Program-made: the position numbers and the translations under genes
Assembly: GCA_963576475.1 (NCBI GenBank)
Contig: OY754982.1
Location: 4,367,201-4,431,200, forward strand
Reading direction: 5' to 3'
Length of the DNA: 64,000 nucleotides
From: Molanna angustata
Taxonomy: Eukaryota; Arthropoda; Insecta; Trichoptera; Molannidae
Shown: positions 58,809-64,000 of the stretch, piece after piece
How positions within the stretch are numbered: the stretch's first letter is position 1
Layout of the letters: each line of letters begins with the position of its first letter
The notes under the pieces: model-generated
The model's database searches: none
What the model was told of the DNA's origin: nothing
Seen by the model: the letters and a program-made list of their open reading frames with translations, nothing else

Positions 58809-59745
58809 GTATTAACATAAAGTAGAGTCGGGATATCAGGTATTAACATAAAGTAGAGTCGGGATATCAGGTATTAACATAAAGTAGAGTCGGGATATCA
58901 GGTATTAACATAAAGTAGAGTCGGGATATCAGGTATTAACATAAAGTAGAGTCGGGATATCAGGTATTAATATAAAGTAGAGTCGGGATATCAGGTATTA
59001 ACATAAAGTAGAGTCGGGATATCAGGTATTAACATAAAGTAGAGTCGGGATATCAGGTATTAACATAAAGTAGAGTCGGGATATCAGGTATTAATATAAA
59101 GTAGAGTCGGGATATCAGGTATTAACATAAAGTAGAGTCGGGATATCAGGTATTAACATAAAGTAGAGTCGGAATATCAGGTATTAATATAAAGTAGAGT
59201 CGGGATATCAGGTATTAACATAAAGTAGAGTCGGGATATCAGGTATTAACATAAAGTAGAGTCGGGATATCAGGTATTAACATAAAGTAGAGTCGGGATA
59301 TCAGGTATTAACATAAAGTAGAGTCGGGATATCAGGTATTAACATAAAGTAGAGTCCGGATATCAGGTATTAATATAAAGTAGAGTCGGGATATCAGGTA
59401 TTAATATAAAGTAGAGTCGGGATATCAGGTATTAACATAAAGTAGAGTCGGGATATCAGGTATTAATATAAAGTAGAGTCGGGATATCAGGTATTAACAT
59501 AAAGTAGAGTCGGGATATCAGGTATTAACATAAAGTAGAGTCGGGATATCAGGTATTAATATAAAGTAGAGTCGGGATATCAGGTATTAACATAAAGTAG
59601 AGTCGGGATATCAGGTATTAACATAAAGTAGAGTCAGGATATCAGGTATTAATATAAAGTAGAGTCGGGATATCAGGTATTAACATAAAGTAGAGTCGGG
59701 ATATCAGGTATTAACATAAATTAGAGTCGGGATATCAGGTTTTAA
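58785..59745 (+). repeat. 31-bp minisatellite x31 covering the exon 4 / intron 4 junction
   Basis: Thirty-one consecutive units of exactly 31 bp, with no indels (first unit at 58785, last at 59715). Each unit is 24 bp equal to the last eight codons of exon 4 followed by GTATTAA, so each repeats a CAG|GTATTA splice donor. Differences are single bases: C or T before ATAAAG, a few changes in GTCGGG, and GTTTTAA in the last unit. The T variants often recur every third unit, hinting at a 93-bp higher-order unit in the distal half. Confidence 0.97.
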
Positions 59746-60065
59746 CATTTTCTCTAGCCGACTGAACGTATCCAGAAAAAAAATTAACATAACAAAGAAA
59801 ATTCGACCGCACCATAGAAATTACTGTCATATTGCGGGATATTATTTTGATATGATCCACCTCATTTTTATTTTTATTTGTTTTCAACATCAATAAGTAC
59901 AAAATAGATAACAAAAGATCCCACTATGGTTATCAGTGGGTTTCTGTTACATAAAGACAGGCTTAATTACAGGAAATGGCGATATTTGCTACTTAACCTT
60001 TATTTTATGTAGAAATGTATATATATTTGAAAACAGTGGATGCGTAAAAACATCGTGAGATAGGC

Positions 60066-61017
60066 CCAGTATTTCAGTCGGCCCTTAGGAGTTTAACTCA
60101 AGTTTAACAAAAATATTGCGTATTTCAGTACCAAATCTTCCCTCAAATACGTCACTAAACCACAAATATTTAACTCTAACGTTTCTGGCGGATTGCGTGT
60201 CTTAATCTTGAGTTAAGTATTGTTTCTAGTCTTTTTCGCCAGGTGGCGTACTAATCGCCGCACGCTTTAATGTTTTATTTCATTTTATACTACAAATAAC
60301 TATGCATAATAATTATAATCATGATTTATTTTTGATGTTAAAATAAAAGACTTGATATAGAAGTGGTTCATGTATTTAATATTTATTTTCTTTTTTACAT
60401 AATTATATTGTATTGCCTGACAACAAACGAAATAAACTGTCAGCCATAATGCAACGTCAGGCACGCAACTTTATTTTTGCGATGTTTTTTCATCCCACTT
60501 TTTAAATTGATCCATCCTGTTTCTATATACATAATGTGTATTCTTAAATTTTCTACATAAGACACTATTTTACCATTATCACTTAGTTCCATATCCATCT
60601 GTAAAATGTACATACATTTTGCATTGAAGTACTACGTACGTAGTACATATTCTTCAATCACATTTTTTCACTACAATGTTTGATTTTAATTAAAAAAAAC
60701 ATCGATCTGTATAATAAATTGAAAAAGTAACATGCTGTGTAATGAAACAAATAAAATAATGTGTTGTTATAACAATAAAATAATATTAGTCACAGCTTCG
60801 CGTCACGTATCATTTAAGGTTATTACAATTTGACTTGAATTTGACAGATGCGTTATAGACAATAACCATAGAAAACGTAAAATATATCTATAGTTGAAGA
60901 TTACGTAACTGACGTTTCATTTTGCACTGAAATACGCGAATGAAATTTAATCTTCCCTAAACTTTTAACTTGGATTACTAAATCCAACGATTTAAGGGCC
61001 AACTGATATCTCGGGCC
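60066..61017. mobile_element. MITE with terminal inverted repeats in intron 4
   Basis: GGCCCAGTATTTCAGTCGGC with CCTTAGGAG and AACTCAAGTTTAAC at the left faces the complement of GGCCCGAGATATCAGTTGGC with CCTTAAATCG and AATCCAAGTTAAAAG at the right. Ends resemble each other over about 50 bp with gaps. The interior is AT-rich and has no coding frame. The superfamily is not determined. Confidence 0.6.
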
Positions 61018-61072
61018 ATAGTTTCTCAAAATTAGTCATGCCTATTCTGTAACCTTTTGAACTAAAATAGGA

Positions 61073-61145
61073 ACCATATTTGAATTGTAAATTAGCTATA
61101 AACCACAACAAGTGGTTTATAACTAATTTATAATTCAAATATGGT
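61073..61145. repeat. 34-bp inverted repeat with 5-nt loop
   Basis: ACCATATTTGAATTGTAAAT... and its reverse complement ...AATTCAAATATGGT pair over 34 bp with two mismatches. The surrounding 61030-61270 (AACTAAAATAGGAAC, GGAACGTTCTAAAATTTTAG) resembles the arms of the foldback at 19986-20368. Confidence 0.75.
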
Positions 61146-61305
61146 TAATATTAACTACCACAAAATATCCGCCGAATCATTAAATGATATTAAAATAGGA
61201 ACGTTCTAAAATTTTAGAATAAACGTTTGACCTTAATTTCATATTTTGTAACTGATGTTGTTCCTGAAACTAAAATCTACAAAATAGTGCACCATAAGTA
61301 ATAAT

Positions 61306-61580
61306 ATTAGCCTTCATGGCTCAGTTGGTTAGGCATCTGACTGCTGATCCAAGGGTCCCGGATTCGATTCCCGGTGGAGACACAGTTTTTTAAATTGTGT
61401 TTTCAGTCTGGATCTGTGAGACGAAGAACGCACTGGAGGTAATCACGAGGGTTTTGATTTCGTCGATTCAACCAGATTTGCCCCCCTGATGTTTTTAACT
61501 TCTAAAATATCCTAGAACGCTCTCAAAACAACTAGTACGTGACCAATTGGGTGCGAACTAAAATTAGTAACTTTTTTGGT
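61306..61580 (+). mobile_element. tRNA-headed SINE (second family) with MITE half-arm inside
   Basis: The head GGCTCAGTTGGTTAGGCATC (box A region) and GATTCGATTCCCGGTGGAGA (box B) are followed by the family tail GTGTTTTCAGTCTGG. The tail is interrupted at about 61440-61490 by one arm of the palindromic MITE (AATCACGAGGGTTTTGATTT ... TTGCCCCCCTGATG) and resumes at about 61510 with ACCAATTGGGTGCG. Located in intron 4, 150 bp before exon 5. Confidence 0.65.
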
Positions 61581-61727
61581 ACTAAATATCTTATTCCATG
61601 GTAAATAAAATATCTTGGTCCAAAGGCTGATTTAATTCTAGAAATTTCTAATGTGGCCTGTCCAGTATGTCTGGTTTGATTGTATTGGACATAAATTTAA
61701 TGATATTTATATTTTGAATCATTCCAG

Positions 61728-61898
61728 GAAAGTGAGATTCTCCGTCACCTGATCAAGCGTGACGAACTGGAGCCTCTGGCTGATAACTGCACAAAGGTGT
61801 ACGTGTGGCACACGCGCACCGAAAAACCCAAGATGAACGAAGAATACAAGTTGCGTGCCAAAAACTCCAAAGGCTCAAACGACGGCATCGAAGTATAA
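61728..61898 (+). CDS. GlcAT-I: GlcAT-I exon 5: catalytic Glu and C-terminus
   Basis: Acceptor ATTCCAG ends at 61727. The first codon is Glu252, equivalent to the catalytic base Glu281 of human B3GAT3, so the base lies exactly at the exon junction next to the minisatellite intron. NCT (271-273) is a glycosylation sequon also present in the human protein. VWHTRTEKPKM holds His279 and Arg281, the UDP-pyrophosphate contacts. The protein ends GSNDGIEV and TAA at 61896-61898. The 3' UTR runs on to the AATAAA at 62137. Confidence 0.93.
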   Translation, partial: ESEILRHLIKRDELEPLADNCTKVYVWHTRTEKPKMNEEYKLRAKNSKGSNDGIEV

Positions 61899-62136
61899 AC
61901 GCCAGTTTCCAGCCTGATGTCATGCTTAGATTTTTTTACAAATTCGTGCGGTCCACGATGCTTCGTCGACGGATGTCGAAAGGAAGTCCCGACAGTCTGT
62001 TTGATCCAAGAGTTTTTTGTAATTGTATACAAATTTCATCATAATGAATTTGTTTTGATATTTGGATCAATATATTTAAAAAAAAAGCAGTACACTTTTG
62101 TTTTATCAGATCTGTAGAAAAAATCAGAATGAACTA

Positions 62137-62142
62137 AATAAA
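62137..62142 (+). terminator. Poly(A) signal of GlcAT-I
   Basis: A canonical AATAAA lies 239 bases after the stop codon, in an AT-rich 3' UTR. An ATTAAA-like word follows at about 62149. The (TA)n tract starts some 30 bases further on, so cleavage would fall right at the edge of that microsatellite. Confidence 0.7.
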
Positions 62143-62169
62143 TGTGTATTAAAGAGACATTAAAAATCC

Positions 62170-63484
<1,315 letters not shown>

Positions 63485-64000
63485 AATAACTATTTTAATT
63501 ATATGTATATTAATGACACATTATGTGTGATAAATAATCCTGTAATAAAATGTTTATATCAAAGAATTGTCTTCATTTCTTGCATAACAAAATTGTACTG
63601 TATTTTTTTGAGATGTACTCGTCTTCTTTGAATTTTGTATAGCACAACTGATCAAAACATTGTCAGATTAAGTTGTCTCCTGTTTCTTGAGATCTGTCCC
63701 GATTCTCGAAATTAATTTATTTTTTAGAGTTAGGAGGTACTCTATCCGAGCAGTTTTTTTTTAATGATTGTTGTCATTGCTATACTCGATTTGTGAGATG
63801 AACAATTTTTCATTGTGTTACTTGAAGTATTTATAAAAAAAAAATACTTGTTTTTGGTCATTCATTTGTTTGTATTGTGCATTCACTACAAGGAACCCCT
63901 TACGTATTTTTGAGTTGGGCTTGTTTTGAGCTTGTTGCTTTTGTTTTGAGCTTGTTGGTAACATTTTAAATGTTTCGCTACACTGTAAATTTACCCAGAC
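63485..64000. other. No gene seen
   Basis: AT-rich. A short direct repeat TTGTTTTGAGCTTGTTG occurs twice near 63925-63955. Confidence 0.5.

Larger units (their letters stand above)
44394..61898 (+). other. GlcAT-I: Gene span: glucuronosyltransferase I, five coding exons
   Basis: Five exons with canonical GT-AG junctions join without a frame break into 307 codons plus TAA. Introns are 5204, 7923, 535 and 2919 bp. Intron 1 splits an Arg codon after its second base and the others fall between codons. From the N-terminus: membrane anchor, short stem, donor-binding half, DDD metal motif, acceptor half with the catalytic Glu, and C-terminal WHTRTEKP. The C-terminus ends GSNDGIEV, close to the human B3GAT3 ending. 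Human landmarks align with constant offsets: Y84, D113, R156 and R161 are here Y62, D91, R134 and R139; D194-196 are D163-165; E281, H308 and R310 are E252, H279 and R281. By family knowledge the enzyme adds GlcA from UDP-GlcA to the Gal-Gal-Xyl linker of proteoglycans in the Golgi, with Mn2+. The length fits insect GlcAT-I. The paralogous GlcAT-P/S group is less likely because of the C-terminal ending. Confidence 0.93.

Noticed and set aside
58785..59745. CRISPR array
   Set aside because: There are no spacers; the whole 31-bp unit is repeated directly, and the context is an insect intron.
61805..62044. Alternative frames over GlcAT-I exon 5
   Set aside because: Shadows of the true coding frame that ends at 61898.

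Overview
The window looks like nuclear DNA of an insect, most likely a moth or butterfly. It is AT-rich and densely filled with non-LTR retrotransposon fragments, tRNA-headed SINEs, palindromic MITEs and long (TA)n tracts, and it carries TAGGTACCTA-type words. It holds one recognisable host gene. No rRNA, functional tRNA, CRISPR array or bacterial-type operon was found.

Host gene. Five exons on the + strand (44394-44611, 49816-49975, 57899-58045, 58581-58808, 61728-61898) join in frame. They encode a complete 307-residue beta-1,3-glucuronosyltransferase of the GlcAT-I/B3GAT3 type, the Golgi enzyme that finishes the GlcA-Gal-Gal-Xyl linker on which heparan and chondroitin sulphate are built. 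All catalytic landmarks are present. An AATAAA signal follows at 62137. The introns are full of mobile DNA. Intron 4 begins with a 31-bp minisatellite whose first unit is the last eight codons of exon 4 plus its 5' splice site, so the donor is repeated 31 times.

Layout. 0-7.5 kb: LINE 3' ends, a SINE and copies of an unclassified repeat. 7.6-15.2 kb: 57-bp, 55-bp and 47-bp minisatellites, palindromes, and RTE-like and Jockey-like fragments. 16.5-18.6 kb: a 731-bp PIF/Harbinger-like element and an HTH-domain exon fragment. 19.6-25 kb: RTE-like fragments, a 380-bp foldback and a MITE. 25.4-28.3 kb: a composite element with three internal tandem arrays. 29.2-33.3 kb: two tandem Harbinger-like copies, the first split by a 2.67-kb Jockey-type LINE whose reverse-transcriptase frame is fused in frame to a MADF-domain start. 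36-37.5 kb: twin (TA)n tracts and a MITE with a perfect 20-bp hairpin. 41.1-42.0 kb: a second Harbinger-type MITE. 43.3-44.1 kb: an RTE-like fragment lying divergently upstream of the host gene. 44.4-61.9 kb: the host gene. 62.2-63.5 kb: a (TA)n tract running into an RTE-like 3' end that is interrupted by a hAT-like MITE.

Other than GlcAT-I, the open frames are transposon remnants, minisatellite artefacts or chance frames. The retrotransposon families are named from motifs read by eye, so clade names are approximate.
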